The notes below the pieces were generated by a model, which did not search any database, was not told the origin of the DNA, and saw nothing but the letters and a program-made list of their open reading frames with translations. Source: Cupriavidus lacunae (lineage in GTDB: Bacteria > Pseudomonadota > Gammaproteobacteria > Burkholderiales > Burkholderiaceae). Taken from it: DNA of 62,328 nt. Both the position numbers and the translations under genes were made by a program. Location: contig NZ_QKWJ01000041.1 in the NCBI RefSeq assembly GCF_003353055.1, positions 1-62,328 on the forward strand. Reading direction: 5' to 3'. Positions 15,607 through 24,871 of this stretch are shown here, piece after piece (the stretch's first letter is position 1; every line of letters begins with the position of its first letter).

Positions 15607-17282
15607 GCTTGCGACCGTCGCGTCTGCGCAGGGCGCACCGATCCGCGCGCGGCGCCGTCAGCGTGATGGCGGCGCTGCTGATCGGCACCGTGGCGATCGC
15701 CGCGCTGGTCTCGATCGATGTCGGGCATGTGTTCATGCGCCAGCGGCAGTTGCAGAACATGGTGGACCTGGCGGCGATGTCGGCGGCGCAGCAGCTCAAG
15801 CGGGCGGACAGTGCGGCGAATCTCAACAGCGCCGTGCTGGGTACGGTCAGCAATATCGGTGCGAAAAACGGCTATCCGTCAGGCATTGCCATGGGGTGTG
15901 GCGATGCCACCGGCGGCAGCGCGGATGCCATGACAGCCTGTCTTGGTGTGTGGGATCCGGCGAGCGGCGGGCCAAGGCATTTCAGCGCCGCTTACAACCC
16001 GGCCCAGGTATCGCCAAATGCCGTGCGCGTACAGGCCACGCAGACTGTGCCGATCCTGTTTGTGATCAAGGGGGGCAGCGGACGCCAGCTGTTTGCTGAA
16101 TCGATTGCCAGCGGCAGTCCGCCGGTGGCGGCGTTTTCGCTGGGCACCGGGCTATTGGATGTTTCCACGGCCAACAGCATGTTGAGTGTGCTGCTGGGCA
16201 ATACGGTGAACTTGTCGTTGGTGGACTGGCAGGGGCTGCTTAATACCACGGTGACGCTGGATCAGCTACGGCTCAAAGCCAATGTCGGCACGGTCGACCA
16301 GCTGCTGAATACCTCGCTGAACCTGCGCGATTTCTACGCGCTGGTGCTTGGCGCGGCCGGCCGCGACGCGCTGCTGACGACGATGCTGGGCAGCCCGCCT
16401 ACGGCGCTTGGTGCCAGTGGCGCGGCGGCGACGGTGTCACTGGCCAGGCTGCTTGATCTTGGCGTGATGGCGCCCGCGGCATCGTCGGCGGTGGAAGTGG
16501 GCCTGAATGTGGCGCAGTTGCTGCTGGCCGGCGCGCAGGTGGCGCGAGGGGACACGGCAGTCGCACTGCCGCTCAACATACCCAAGCTGCCCCTCGGCCT
16601 GGGTGGGATCAGTGCCAACCTGCGCGTGATCCAGCCGCCGGTGACGGCGGCGGGTCCGGCGCGGCAGCTCTCCAGCAACCCGAACACCTGGCAGACGACT
16701 GCAAGCTCGTCCCAGATAAAACTGACCCTGATGCTCCAGATTTCTGCCAAACCGGTACTGGACGCCAACCTGAACGTGCCGCTCTATCTTGACGTGGCCA
16801 GTGCCACTGCCGACCTGACCAAGCTGCAATGCGCGGCAAGTGCTGCGGACCGTCGTGCCACCATGCATGTCAGGAGCAGCCTCGTCACGGCGTGCCTGAC
16901 CGATGGCTGCAAGGGCGGCGACGTGGTGCTCGGCCAGGCCAAGGTGGGGCTGCTCGACATTGCCGACGTGATTGCCACAGATGTGCCACGCTATGGCAAC
17001 ACGGTTGGCCAGGATGTCACGCTGGCACCGGGTGGGCACGCCCAGGTTGGCACCAGCGACCCGTTCGGTGGGTTGTTCTCGCAAGTGCTGGCCCTGAAGG
17101 TGCGGACCAGGCTGCTGGGCATCCTTAGCGTGCCCATTGACCTTGGCCCGTTACTCGCGCCGGTCGGGGCAGCGCTTGACGCGCTGATCCCGCCCCTGCT
17201 CGCCAGCCTGGGAATCCAGCTGGGCACCGCCGATCTCTGGGTCCACAGCATCGACTGCAACAATGCCGAACTGGTGTACTGA
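15603..17282 (+). CDS. tadG: TadG-like pilus assembly protein
   Basis: A 559-residue protein with a basic N-terminus and the TadE/G-type helix RGAVSVMAALLIGTVAIAALVSIDVGHVFMRQRQLQNMVDLAAM (about 16-60), followed by a large periplasmic or extracellular domain rich in Leu/Thr/Val repeats (about 150-559) with Cys pairs near the end. TadG proteins are the largest pseudopilin-like members of Tad systems and may anchor the pilus. Its start overlaps the preceding stop by 4 bases. Confidence 0.8.
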   Translation: MSLRPSRLRRAHRSARGAVSVMAALLIGTVAIAALVSIDVGHVFMRQRQLQNMVDLAAMSAAQQLKRADSAANLNSAVLGTVSNIGAKNGYPSGIAMGCGDATGGSADAMTACLGVWDPASGGPRHFSAAYNPAQVSPNAVRVQATQTVPILFVIKGGSGRQLFAESIASGSPPVAAFSLGTGLLDVSTANSMLSVLLGNTVNLSLVDWQGLLNTTVTLDQLRLKANVGTVDQLLNTSLNLRDFYALVLGAAGRDALLTTMLGSPPTALGASGAAATVSLARLLDLGVMAPAASSAVEVGLNVAQLLLAGAQVARGDTAVALPLNIPKLPLGLGGISANLRVIQPPVTAAGPARQLSSNPNTWQTTASSSQIKLTLMLQISAKPVLDANLNVPLYLDVASATADLTKLQCAASAADRRATMHVRSSLVTACLTDGCKGGDVVLGQAKVGLLDIADVIATDVPRYGNTVGQDVTLAPGGHAQVGTSDPFGGLFSQVLALKVRTRLLGILSVPIDLGPLLAPVGAALDALIPPLLASLGIQLGTADLWVHSIDCNNAELVY

Positions 17283-17320
17283 GCCATGGAAGCGACAAAC
17301 CGCCTGATGGCAGAAATCGA

Positions 17321-18685
17321 ATGAAGACAGACCGCTGGGCCTACGAAAACCTTGAAGTCTATGTGTGGGAAGGCAAGTACGAGATTGCCGACCGCGTCAC
17401 GCGTTTCCTGGCACCGCTGGGCGTGGATGTGATCCGCGCCGGCGCGCTCGAAGCCCTGCCCGCCGAGCCGCGCGTGAAGCCCTGCATCGCGGTGATCAGC
17501 GTGTCGGTGATCGGCGCCGCGCGCTTTTCGCTGGACTGGGAGGCCGCGCATGGGATGCCGGTGATCTGGGTGGCCGGACCCGGCCGCGAGAGCGATCCCG
17601 GCCGCTTTCCGCCGGAGTACGCGCATATCCTCGCCGATGACTTCACCGGCGCGGACCTGCGCAGCCAGATCGGCAAGCTGTTGCCGCAACTGCTGGCCAC
17701 GGACGCGCCCGGCGAGCGCGAGGCCGACCTGGTGGCCGGTTCGCCGGCAATGCGCCAGCTGCTGCAGCATGTGGAAACCTTTGCCGACTTCGGCAGCAAC
17801 GTGATGCTGTACGGTGAGACCGGCGCGGGCAAGGAACGCATCGCGCGCCTGTTCCATGAACGCAACAGCACCTATGGCAAGGGCCCGTTCGTGGCGGTCA
17901 ACTGCGGCGCGATTCCGGACGGCCTGTTCGAATCGCAGTTCTTCGGCCATGCCAAGGGCGCGTTCACCGGCGCCTCGTTCGCGCACCGCGGCTATTTCGA
18001 GCAGGCCAACGGCGGCACGCTGTTTCTCGATGAAATCGGCGACCTACCGCTGTTCCAGCAGGTCAAGCTGTTGCGCGTGCTGGAAGAGAACGTGATCACG
18101 CGGCTGGGCTCGACGCTGGCGGTCAAGCTGGATTTCCGGCTGGTGGCGGCCACCAACAAGGACCTGCGCGACGCGGTGCGGCAGGGGCGCTTCCGTGCCG
18201 ACCTGTTCTTCCGCCTGGCCGTGATCGAGATGCGCATCCCCAGCCTGGAAGAGCGCGGACCGGCCGACAAGGTGGCGCTGCTGCAGTCGTTCCTGCGCCA
18301 TATGCTGGGAGCATCCGGCTTCGACGCGCTGCCGCCGATGCCGGACTGGCTCAAGGGCGCGGTCGGCACCGCCTACTTCACCGGCAACGTGCGCGAGCTG
18401 CGCAACCTGGCCGAGCGTGTGGGCATTACCGTGCAGCAGACCGGGCATTGGGATGAGGAGCGTATCCGGCCGCTGTTCCGCTCCCTGCACCCGGGTGCGT
18501 TCGATGGCGGCGAGCGCAACGACCTGCGCGCCGATACGGAAGAACGCCGCCGCATCCTGGCCGCGCTCGATGCCAATGGCTGGCGGCGTCAGGACACGGC
18601 GGCTAGCCTGGGCATCAGCCGCAAGGTGTTGTGGGAGAAGATGCGCAAGTACCAGATCGCCGACAGCGAGGCCGAGCCAGTCTGA
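17321..18685 (+). CDS. Sigma-54-dependent transcriptional activator, Tad-linked
   Basis: A 454-residue bacterial enhancer-binding protein. The N-terminal 130 residues look like a divergent receiver-type domain without a clear phosphorylation site. The AAA+ domain (about 137-370) has Walker A GETGAGK (165-171), the intact sigma-54 contact loop GAFTGA (213-218) and Walker B TLFLDEIGD. A Fis-type helix-turn-helix closes the protein (RRQDTAASLGISRKVLWEKMRKY). It lies 39 bp after tadG in the same direction. Given the sigma-54 promoters of the lipoprotein genes and the possible one before flp, it is the best local candidate to activate them; this is inference. Confidence 0.85.
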   Translation: MKTDRWAYENLEVYVWEGKYEIADRVTRFLAPLGVDVIRAGALEALPAEPRVKPCIAVISVSVIGAARFSLDWEAAHGMPVIWVAGPGRESDPGRFPPEYAHILADDFTGADLRSQIGKLLPQLLATDAPGEREADLVAGSPAMRQLLQHVETFADFGSNVMLYGETGAGKERIARLFHERNSTYGKGPFVAVNCGAIPDGLFESQFFGHAKGAFTGASFAHRGYFEQANGGTLFLDEIGDLPLFQQVKLLRVLEENVITRLGSTLAVKLDFRLVAATNKDLRDAVRQGRFRADLFFRLAVIEMRIPSLEERGPADKVALLQSFLRHMLGASGFDALPPMPDWLKGAVGTAYFTGNVRELRNLAERVGITVQQTGHWDEERIRPLFRSLHPGAFDGGERNDLRADTEERRRILAALDANGWRRQDTAASLGISRKVLWEKMRKYQIADSEAEPV

Positions 18686-18706
18686 GCGCGCGCATCAGGA
18701 CACGCC

Positions 18707-19063
18707 TCACTGCAGGCGGATCTCCTTCACGTCGAAGTGCGATTCGCCGATCAGCTTCTTGTCGTATTCGCCGACCAGTTCCACCGTGGTCTGCGCATCC
18801 ACCGGCTTCTGCGCCGGCCAGAGCCTGGCCTTGATCTTCACCTTCATCTGGCCCGTGCCGTCCGAGAACAGGTAGCGCTCGTCGCCGACGCTGCTGACGA
18901 TCTTGCCGCGCAGCACGGCATGCTGGTCGTCCTTGCCTTCGGCCTGCAGCGCCTTGACGGTCATGACGGGCACCGCGGACGGGCCGGTGTACTGGGCGCT
19001 GGCGCCGGCTGCGGCGAGGCCCAGGGCGAGAGCAAGGGCGGTGGCGGTCAGGATGCGTTTCAT
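18707..19063 (-). CDS. YgiW/YdeI-family periplasmic OB-fold protein (BOF)
   Basis: A 118-residue exported protein: signal peptide to about residue 23 (AAAGASAQ), then the BOF domain of the YgiW/NirD family (VLRGKIVSSVGDERYLFSDGTGQMKVKI; VELVGEYDKK; FDVKEIRL). Members are small periplasmic proteins linked to stress tolerance in enterics. It converges on the preceding sigma-54 activator gene and diverges from sbcD. Confidence 0.85.
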   Translation of the reverse strand: MKRILTATALALALGLAAAGASAQYTGPSAVPVMTVKALQAEGKDDQHAVLRGKIVSSVGDERYLFSDGTGQMKVKIKARLWPAQKPVDAQTTVELVGEYDKKLIGESHFDVKEIRLQ

Positions 19064-19163
19064 GTGCGTTCTCCGTTAACTTCATGATCTGGGGGCGACC
19101 GCATGCATGATGCGCGCGCCCGCCTGAACCGCTGCTGAACGGGTGGGCAGGTCGCGAAGCATT

Positions 19164-20351
19164 ATGATGCGGGTTTCGCCCTTTCTTCAACCGGACCCCG
19201 GATTGCGCTTTCTTCACACCGCCGACTGGCATCTCGGCCGGCTCTTCCATGCGCGCAGCCTGCTGGAAGACCAGGCCCATATCCTCAACCAGTTTGTCGA
19301 ACTGGTCCGCACCGAGCGCCCCGATGCCGTGCTGATCGCCGGCGACGTCTACGACCGCGCCGTGCCGCCGCCCGAGGCGGTGGCCTTGCTCGACGACGTG
19401 CTGGGCCGCATCGTCATCGACGCCGGCGTGCCGGTGGTGATGATCGCGGGCAATCATGACAGCGCGCAGCGGCTGGAGTTTGGCGCGCGGCTGATGCGCG
19501 CGCAGGGCCTGCATGTGGCCGGCCGCACGCTGGCGCAGGCCAGTTGCGTGACCTTGCACGACGCGCATGGCGAAGTGCGCCTTTACGCGCTGCCGTATGC
19601 CGAGCCTGCCGTGGTGCGCGATGCGATGGGCACCGAGCTGCTGTCGCATGAAGCCGCGCTGCGCGCGCAACTCGACGCCATCCGCGCGGTGCATCCGCCG
19701 GGCGTGCGCGCCGTGGTGGTGGGTCATGCCTTCGTCGTGGGCGGCGCGGCGAGCGAATCGGAACGCCCGCTGTCGGTGGGCGGCAGCGGCGCGGTGGCCG
19801 CGGACCTGTTTGCCGGCTTCGACCTGGTGGCGCTGGGCCACCTGCACCGCCCGCAGACGCTGGGCGGCGGGCGCATCCACTATGCGGGTTCGCTGCTGAA
19901 GTATTCGCTGTCGGAGTGCGCGCACGACAAGTCGGTGTCGCGCATCGAGCTGGGTGCGGACGGGGCTGTCACCATCACGCCGGTGGCGCTGCAGGCGCTG
20001 CGCGACGTGCGGGTGGTGGAAGGCGAGCTGGCACAGGTGCTGGCAGCGGGGGGCGATGATCCGCAACGCGATGACTACATCCACGCGCGGCTCACCGATA
20101 CCGGTGCGCTGCTGGACCCGATGGCGCGGCTGCGGCAGGTCTATCCCAACGCACTGGCGATCGAGCGCACAGTGCTGGCGCGCACTGGCACGGCTTCGGA
20201 GGCCGGGCGCAAGCTGCGGCAACTGGGAACCGGCGAGCTCTTTGCCAATTTCTTTCGCGAAGTGGCGGATGCCGAACTGGACCCGGACCAGCGTGCGATG
20301 CTCGACCAGGTGCTGACCGGTATCGCCGCCGCGGACAGGGAGTCGGCATGA
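19164..20351 (+). CDS. sbcD: Exonuclease SbcD (Mre11-like nuclease subunit)
   Basis: The Mre11-type phosphoesterase subunit of the SbcCD complex, which cuts DNA hairpins and protein-blocked ends. The metal-site motifs are all present: HTADWHLGR, GDVYDRAVPP, GNHD, VVGHAF and LGHLHRP. The start is uncertain: ATG at 19164 or 19167, a GTG further up at 19143, or TTG at 19203 that would give the family-typical LRFLHTADWHLG beginning; no strong ribosome binding site decides. The stop overlaps sbcC by 4 bases. Confidence 0.93.
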   Translation: MMRVSPFLQPDPGLRFLHTADWHLGRLFHARSLLEDQAHILNQFVELVRTERPDAVLIAGDVYDRAVPPPEAVALLDDVLGRIVIDAGVPVVMIAGNHDSAQRLEFGARLMRAQGLHVAGRTLAQASCVTLHDAHGEVRLYALPYAEPAVVRDAMGTELLSHEAALRAQLDAIRAVHPPGVRAVVVGHAFVVGGAASESERPLSVGGSGAVAADLFAGFDLVALGHLHRPQTLGGGRIHYAGSLLKYSLSECAHDKSVSRIELGADGAVTITPVALQALRDVRVVEGELAQVLAAGGDDPQRDDYIHARLTDTGALLDPMARLRQVYPNALAIERTVLARTGTASEAGRKLRQLGTGELFANFFREVADAELDPDQRAMLDQVLTGIAAADRESA

Positions 20352-23300
20352 GACCGCTGCATTTGACGCTGCAGGCCTTCGGTCCCTTTGCCGCGACCGA
20401 GCAGGTCGATTTCACGCGGCTGGGCGAGCAGGCCTTCGTGCTGATCCACGGCCCCACCGGCGCGGGCAAGACCACGCTGCTCGATGCGATCTGCTTTGCG
20501 CTGTACGGCGATACCTCCGGCGGCGAGCGCAGTGCGCAGGCCATGCGCAGCGCCAACGCCGCGCCGGCGCTGCGCACCGAGGTGACGCTGGAGTTCAGCC
20601 TTGGCGCCCAGCGCTGGCGCGTGGTGCGCTCGCCGGTGCAGGAGCGGCCCAGGCAGCGCGGCGAGGGCTGGGTGACCGAGCCGGCCAAGGCGCAGCTGGA
20701 CCTGCACGATGGCAATGACTGGGTCAGCAAGGCCAGCCAGCCGGGCAAGGTCAGCGATGCCGTGCGCGACCTGCTGGGCTTCGACAGCGCCCAGTTCCGC
20801 CAGGTGATCGTGCTGCCGCAGGGCCGTTTCCGTGAATTGCTGACCGCCAGCTCGCAGGCACGGCAGGCCATACTTGAACGGCTGTTCCGCACCGAGCTGT
20901 ACCGCCGCGTGGAAGAGCTGCTGAAGGCCGAGGCCGCCGGCATCCGCCGCGATGCCGAGCGCATCACCATCCAGCGCGACGAAGCATTGCGGCAAGCTGG
21001 CGTGGAATCGGCGCAGGCGCTGGCGGAAGGCATCGAGGCGCTGCAGGCCGCGTTACTGGCGCTGCAAGGGCAGGAACAAGGCGCGCGGGCCACGCTGGCC
21101 GCGGCGCAGACGGCGCTGGGCGCCGGTGAGCAGGTGGCGGCGCGATTGCAGGAACGCCAGCAGGCGCAGGCCGCGCATGCGGCGCTGCTGGCGCGGCAGC
21201 CAGCCATGGACGGCGAGCGCGCCCGCTGGCACGCGGCGCAACGGGCCGCGCGTGTCAGGCCGGCCTTGCAGGCATGGCAAGCCGCGCAGCGTGACCAGGC
21301 GGGCAGCGCCGCGGCCTTGACGCAGGCGAGCGAACAGGCGGAGCGTGCCACGCAACGGGCCGCGCAAGCGGCGGCGGTCTTGCAGGCGCAAGCGGCGCGC
21401 ACTGACGCGCGCCAGGAAGCACAGCGGCGCGTTTCCCAGCTGGAAGCAGTGCTGCCACGCGCGCAACAGCTGGGCGCCCTGCTTGGCGCGTTGCGGGCGG
21501 CCGAGGCAAAGCAGGTTGCCGCAGCCACCGCGCGCGAACGCGCCGAGGCACAGCTTGCCATGCGACAAGCCGACGCCGTGGCCGCGGAGTCGGCCCTGGC
21601 GCAGACCCAGCTTGCCGCCGCGCAGGCACAGACGACGGCATTGCAGCTGGCTGCGTTGCAAGAACGCGCGCGGCAATTCGAACGCTATCGGCAAGCGGCG
21701 CACGCGCTGGAAGCCGCGAACGCGCAGGCTGCCAGCAGCGCGGCAGCCGAACAGCAGGCGCTGCGCCGGCGCGACCGTTGTCGCACCGAGCTGGCCGATG
21801 TGGAATCCGTCTGGCGCGCCGGGCAGGCCGCGCGCCTGGCCGCAAGCCTGGCCGCGGGTGGTGCCTGCCCCGTATGCGGCAGCACCGCGCATCCGGTGCC
21901 GGCACAACACGTGGCGGAGCCGCTGTCAGACCAGGCGCTGGAGGCAGCGCGTCACGCTGCGCTGGAAGCCGAGTCCCATGCGGTGCGCTGCGCTGGCCAG
22001 CATCAGGCCGCGCAGGCAGCTATTGCTCAGGCGCGTGAGCGGCGCGACGAGCTGGCCGAGGTATTGGCCGATGTCGGCGAGGAGGCCGCCCGCAACCTGA
22101 GCGCGGAGATCCAATCGCTGGAAGCGGCACTGGCCGAAGGCCGGCAAGCGGCGGCAAGCGTCGCGCAACGCGAAGCGGCCATTGGCGCTTGCCGCACGGC
22201 GCTTGCAACTGCGCAAGCCGCGCACCGCGATGCCGCCGCCGCAGCCGATACCGCCGCCCAGGCGCTGGCCCACTGCCGTGGCGAATGGCAGGCCAACAGC
22301 GCGCAGGTTCCCGAGGATTCACGCGACCCCATTGCGTTGGGCGAAGCGCTGCGCCAGGCGCAAGCCACCCTGGCTACGCTGGAACAAGCGCTGGCCGCTG
22401 CGCAGGCGGCCGATCGGCAGGCCGCTGCGGACGCAGCAGGGGCACAGGCCGGACTGGTTTCCGCACAGCAGGCACAGGCGCAGGCTGCTAGCCGCTTGGC
22501 CGATGCCGAGGACGTGCTTGGTCAGGCGCTGGCGCTGCAAGGTTTTGCCGATGTGCCGACGCATGCCGCTGCCTGCCTGGGCGACGATGCAATGGAGACG
22601 CTCGACGCTACGCTGCGTGCCTTTGATACGCAACTTGCTTCCGCAGCGGAATGGCGCGAGCGCGCCGAGGCCGCCGCGCAAACGCTGGACGCGCCGGACC
22701 TGGACGGCCTGCACGCAGCGCGGGATGCGTCGGCAGCCGCGGTGGAAGCCCTGGTCCGCCAACAGGCCGAGCGCGGCCGGTCGCGCGACACGTTGCTGCA
22801 ATGCCAGCAGCGCCTGCATCAACTGGACGCGCAAGGCCGTGACATCGAAGCCCGCTTCGCCGTACTGGGCCGCCTGGCCGAAGTCGCCAACGGCAACAAC
22901 CCGCGCCGCATGACCTTCCAGCGCTTCGTGCTGGCCACGCTGCTCGATGAGGTGCTGGAAGCGGCGTCGGCGCGCCTGCTGGCGATGAGCCGCGGCCGCT
23001 ATGTGCTGCAGCGCGTGCGCGAGCAGGCGGACCAGCGCAGCGCGGGCGGGCTGGACATCGAAGTGTTCGACCACGATACCGGCGCGGCGCGCCCGGCCAA
23101 CACGCTTTCAGGTGGAGAGGGCTTCCTCGCGTCGCTGTCGCTGGCGCTGGGGCTGGCCGACGTGGTGCAGTCGCGCGCGGGGGGCATCCAGCTCGATACG
23201 CTGTTTGTTGACGAGGGCTTTGGCACGCTGGATCCGGAGAGCCTGGACTTCGCCATCCGTACGCTGCTGGACTTGCAGCAGGCTGGCCGGCTGGTCGGGA

Positions 23301-23410
23301 TCATTTCTCACGTCACGGAATTGCGTGAACGCATCGACGTGCGGCTGGAGGTGCGCCCTGGGGTTGGCGGCAGCCGGGTGCTGCTGACGGGCGTGGCCGC
23401 AGTAGCCTAG
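20348..23410 (+). CDS. sbcC: Exonuclease SbcC (Rad50-like ATPase subunit)
   Basis: A 1020-residue SMC/Rad50-like ATPase, partner of SbcD. Walker A GPTGAGKTTLLDAICFALYG is near residue 35, followed by a very long Ala/Gln/Arg-rich coiled coil. A zinc hook CPVC lies at 507-510, then the second coiled coil, the ABC signature LSGGEGFLASLSLALGL and Walker B LFVDEGFGTLD near the C-terminus. Length is normal for SbcC. It is coupled to sbcD through ATGA. Confidence 0.94.
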   Translation: MRPLHLTLQAFGPFAATEQVDFTRLGEQAFVLIHGPTGAGKTTLLDAICFALYGDTSGGERSAQAMRSANAAPALRTEVTLEFSLGAQRWRVVRSPVQERPRQRGEGWVTEPAKAQLDLHDGNDWVSKASQPGKVSDAVRDLLGFDSAQFRQVIVLPQGRFRELLTASSQARQAILERLFRTELYRRVEELLKAEAAGIRRDAERITIQRDEALRQAGVESAQALAEGIEALQAALLALQGQEQGARATLAAAQTALGAGEQVAARLQERQQAQAAHAALLARQPAMDGERARWHAAQRAARVRPALQAWQAAQRDQAGSAAALTQASEQAERATQRAAQAAAVLQAQAARTDARQEAQRRVSQLEAVLPRAQQLGALLGALRAAEAKQVAAATARERAEAQLAMRQADAVAAESALAQTQLAAAQAQTTALQLAALQERARQFERYRQAAHALEAANAQAASSAAAEQQALRRRDRCRTELADVESVWRAGQAARLAASLAAGGACPVCGSTAHPVPAQHVAEPLSDQALEAARHAALEAESHAVRCAGQHQAAQAAIAQARERRDELAEVLADVGEEAARNLSAEIQSLEAALAEGRQAAASVAQREAAIGACRTALATAQAAHRDAAAAADTAAQALAHCRGEWQANSAQVPEDSRDPIALGEALRQAQATLATLEQALAAAQAADRQAAADAAGAQAGLVSAQQAQAQAASRLADAEDVLGQALALQGFADVPTHAAACLGDDAMETLDATLRAFDTQLASAAEWRERAEAAAQTLDAPDLDGLHAARDASAAAVEALVRQQAERGRSRDTLLQCQQRLHQLDAQGRDIEARFAVLGRLAEVANGNNPRRMTFQRFVLATLLDEVLEAASARLLAMSRGRYVLQRVREQADQRSAGGLDIEVFDHDTGAARPANTLSGGEGFLASLSLALGLADVVQSRAGGIQLDTLFVDEGFGTLDPESLDFAIRTLLDLQQAGRLVGIISHVTELRERIDVRLEVRPGVGGSRVLLTGVAAVA

Positions 23411-23431
23411 CGCTGCGAGGGCAGCCTCCCG

Positions 23432-23689
23432 TCAGCAGACGAATACCTGCTGGCAACGAATCGCCATCACCTGTGCCTCAAAGGCGCGGGCGGCTGCCCG
23501 GGTCAGGCGCGCACGGCGTGACAGCGCAGGCGTGCGGGATTGCATGTCGGCGCCTGCCGGGGCAGGCGCGGGGGATTGCAGTCGATCCTTGTATGGGTCC
23601 ACTCCCCACGCCTGCCGCGTGACATGCAGAATGCGCGCAAGCGCCGCTGCATGGGGTGTGGATGAAAACAGGACGTGGGCGGTGGCCAT
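23432..23689 (-). CDS. Small hypothetical protein, 85 residues
   Basis: An unrecognised basic protein (MATAHVLFSSTPHAAALARI start). GAGGAG lies about 9 bases upstream of the ATG at 23689, better than chance spacing, which is the main support. No domain, membrane segment or signal peptide is evident. It converges on sbcC. It could be a conserved small ORF of the genus or spurious. Confidence 0.45.
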   Translation of the reverse strand: MATAHVLFSSTPHAAALARILHVTRQAWGVDPYKDRLQSPAPAPAGADMQSRTPALSRRARLTRAAARAFEAQVMAIRCQQVFVC

Positions 23690-24184
23690 GAAGGGCTCCT
23701 CGTTCTTGTTTGTTGCCAGGCTGCCTGCTCAGCCGGGTGGTCCGGTGGCTGCTGTGCGGGCTTGCCTTGTCTGATTCCACAATAGCCCGCGCGGCCCCCG
23801 GGCCATATCGAGTGCGAGCCGATTGTGATGTCGGCCCCGACCTACCGTGCCCGCCACCCATGCGCGCTTATCGCACAATCTGATTTGCCGACTGCCCGGT
23901 CGGCTTGACCGTCGTCGAGGCGCAGGTGTACTCTGTTCATTCTGCGAATTCAAGTTCGTATATCGAACACATCGGTTGTTTCGATGGTTCCGGTTAACGA
24001 ACATCTGGTCCATAGTCACAGAAGCAGACCACACGCAGACTGCTGGACTCGTTCACAAGGGTGGCGCCCGCGCTGCCCGCCGCGACGAACATCCTTCCGG
24101 CAGGATTACCGGAGACAGCCTTTCATGCGCCGCGTCTTGCGGCCCGCTCCGGTAGCCTGGCGGATCTTCCGACCTGGAACGCAA
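23690..24184. other. Non-coding region upstream of the pca genes
   Basis: No gene is supported. It contains the palindrome described at 23954 and a TTATCGCACAAT patch near 23868 that resembles a half-site of pca-type IclR operators. Frames continuing upstream from the pcaI gene are open but lack family similarity. Confidence 0.5.
23954..23968. promoter_or_regulatory. IclR-type palindromic operator candidate for pcaIJF
   Basis: GTTCG-TATAT-CGAAC is a perfect palindrome of the kind bound by IclR-family regulators of aromatic catabolism (PcaR/PcaU-type sites start GTTCGATAATCG). A second imperfect pair, GTTCC...CGAAC, follows at about 23987-24002. It is 217 bp before pcaI. No pcaR gene is in the window. 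Confidence 0.45.
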
Positions 24185-24847
24185 GTGATCAATAAGCTAT
24201 ACGACACGGTGGAAGCGGCGGTCGCCGGCATCCACGACGGCGCCACCATCCTGATCGGCGGTTTCGGCATGGCAGGCATGCCCGCGGAACTGATCGACGC
24301 CCTGATCGCGCAAGGCGCGCGCGACCTGACGATCGTCAACAACAACGCCGGCAACGGCGACACCGGGCTGGCCGCGCTGCTCAAGACCAAGCGCGTGCGC
24401 AAGATCATCTGCTCGTTCCCGCGCCAGTCGGATTCCTACGTGTTCGATTCGCTCTACCACGCGGGCGAGATCGAGCTGGAACTGGTGCCGCAGGGCAACC
24501 TGGCCGAGCGCATCCGCGCCGCCGGCGCCGGCATCGGCGGCTTCTTCACCCGCACCGCATACGGCACGCCGCTGGCCGAAGGCAAGGAAACGCGCATCAT
24601 CGACGGCCAGGGCTATGTGTTCGAAACCCCGATCCACGCCGACTTTGCGCTGATCAAGGCCGACACCGCCGACCGCTGGGGCAACCTCACCTACCGCAAG
24701 ACCGCGCGCAACTTCGGCCCGATCATGGCGATGGCCGCCAAATGCGCCATCGTGCAAGTGAGCCACGTGGTGGCGCTGGGCGAGATGGACCCCGAACACA
24801 TCGTGACGCCGGGCCTCTTCGTCAAGCGCGTCGTCAAGGTCGCCTGA
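24185..24847 (+). CDS. pcaI: 3-oxoadipate CoA-transferase subunit A
   Basis: A 220-residue alpha subunit of a family I CoA-transferase. With subunit B it moves CoA from succinyl-CoA to 3-oxoadipate. The CoA-binding glycine motif (ILIGGFGMAGMP) is near residue 21 and NNNAGNGDTGLAAL follows. The GTG start at 24185 gives the family-typical MINKLYDTVEAAVAG; GGAA precedes it. The open frame reaches upstream but without similarity. The PcaF-type thiolase downstream makes 3-oxoadipate a likelier substrate than acetoacetate. Confidence 0.85.
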   Translation: MINKLYDTVEAAVAGIHDGATILIGGFGMAGMPAELIDALIAQGARDLTIVNNNAGNGDTGLAALLKTKRVRKIICSFPRQSDSYVFDSLYHAGEIELELVPQGNLAERIRAAGAGIGGFFTRTAYGTPLAEGKETRIIDGQGYVFETPIHADFALIKADTADRWGNLTYRKTARNFGPIMAMAAKCAIVQVSHVVALGEMDPEHIVTPGLFVKRVVKVA

Positions 24848-24871
24848 GCGACAGGTAACAGGAGAATCCAG

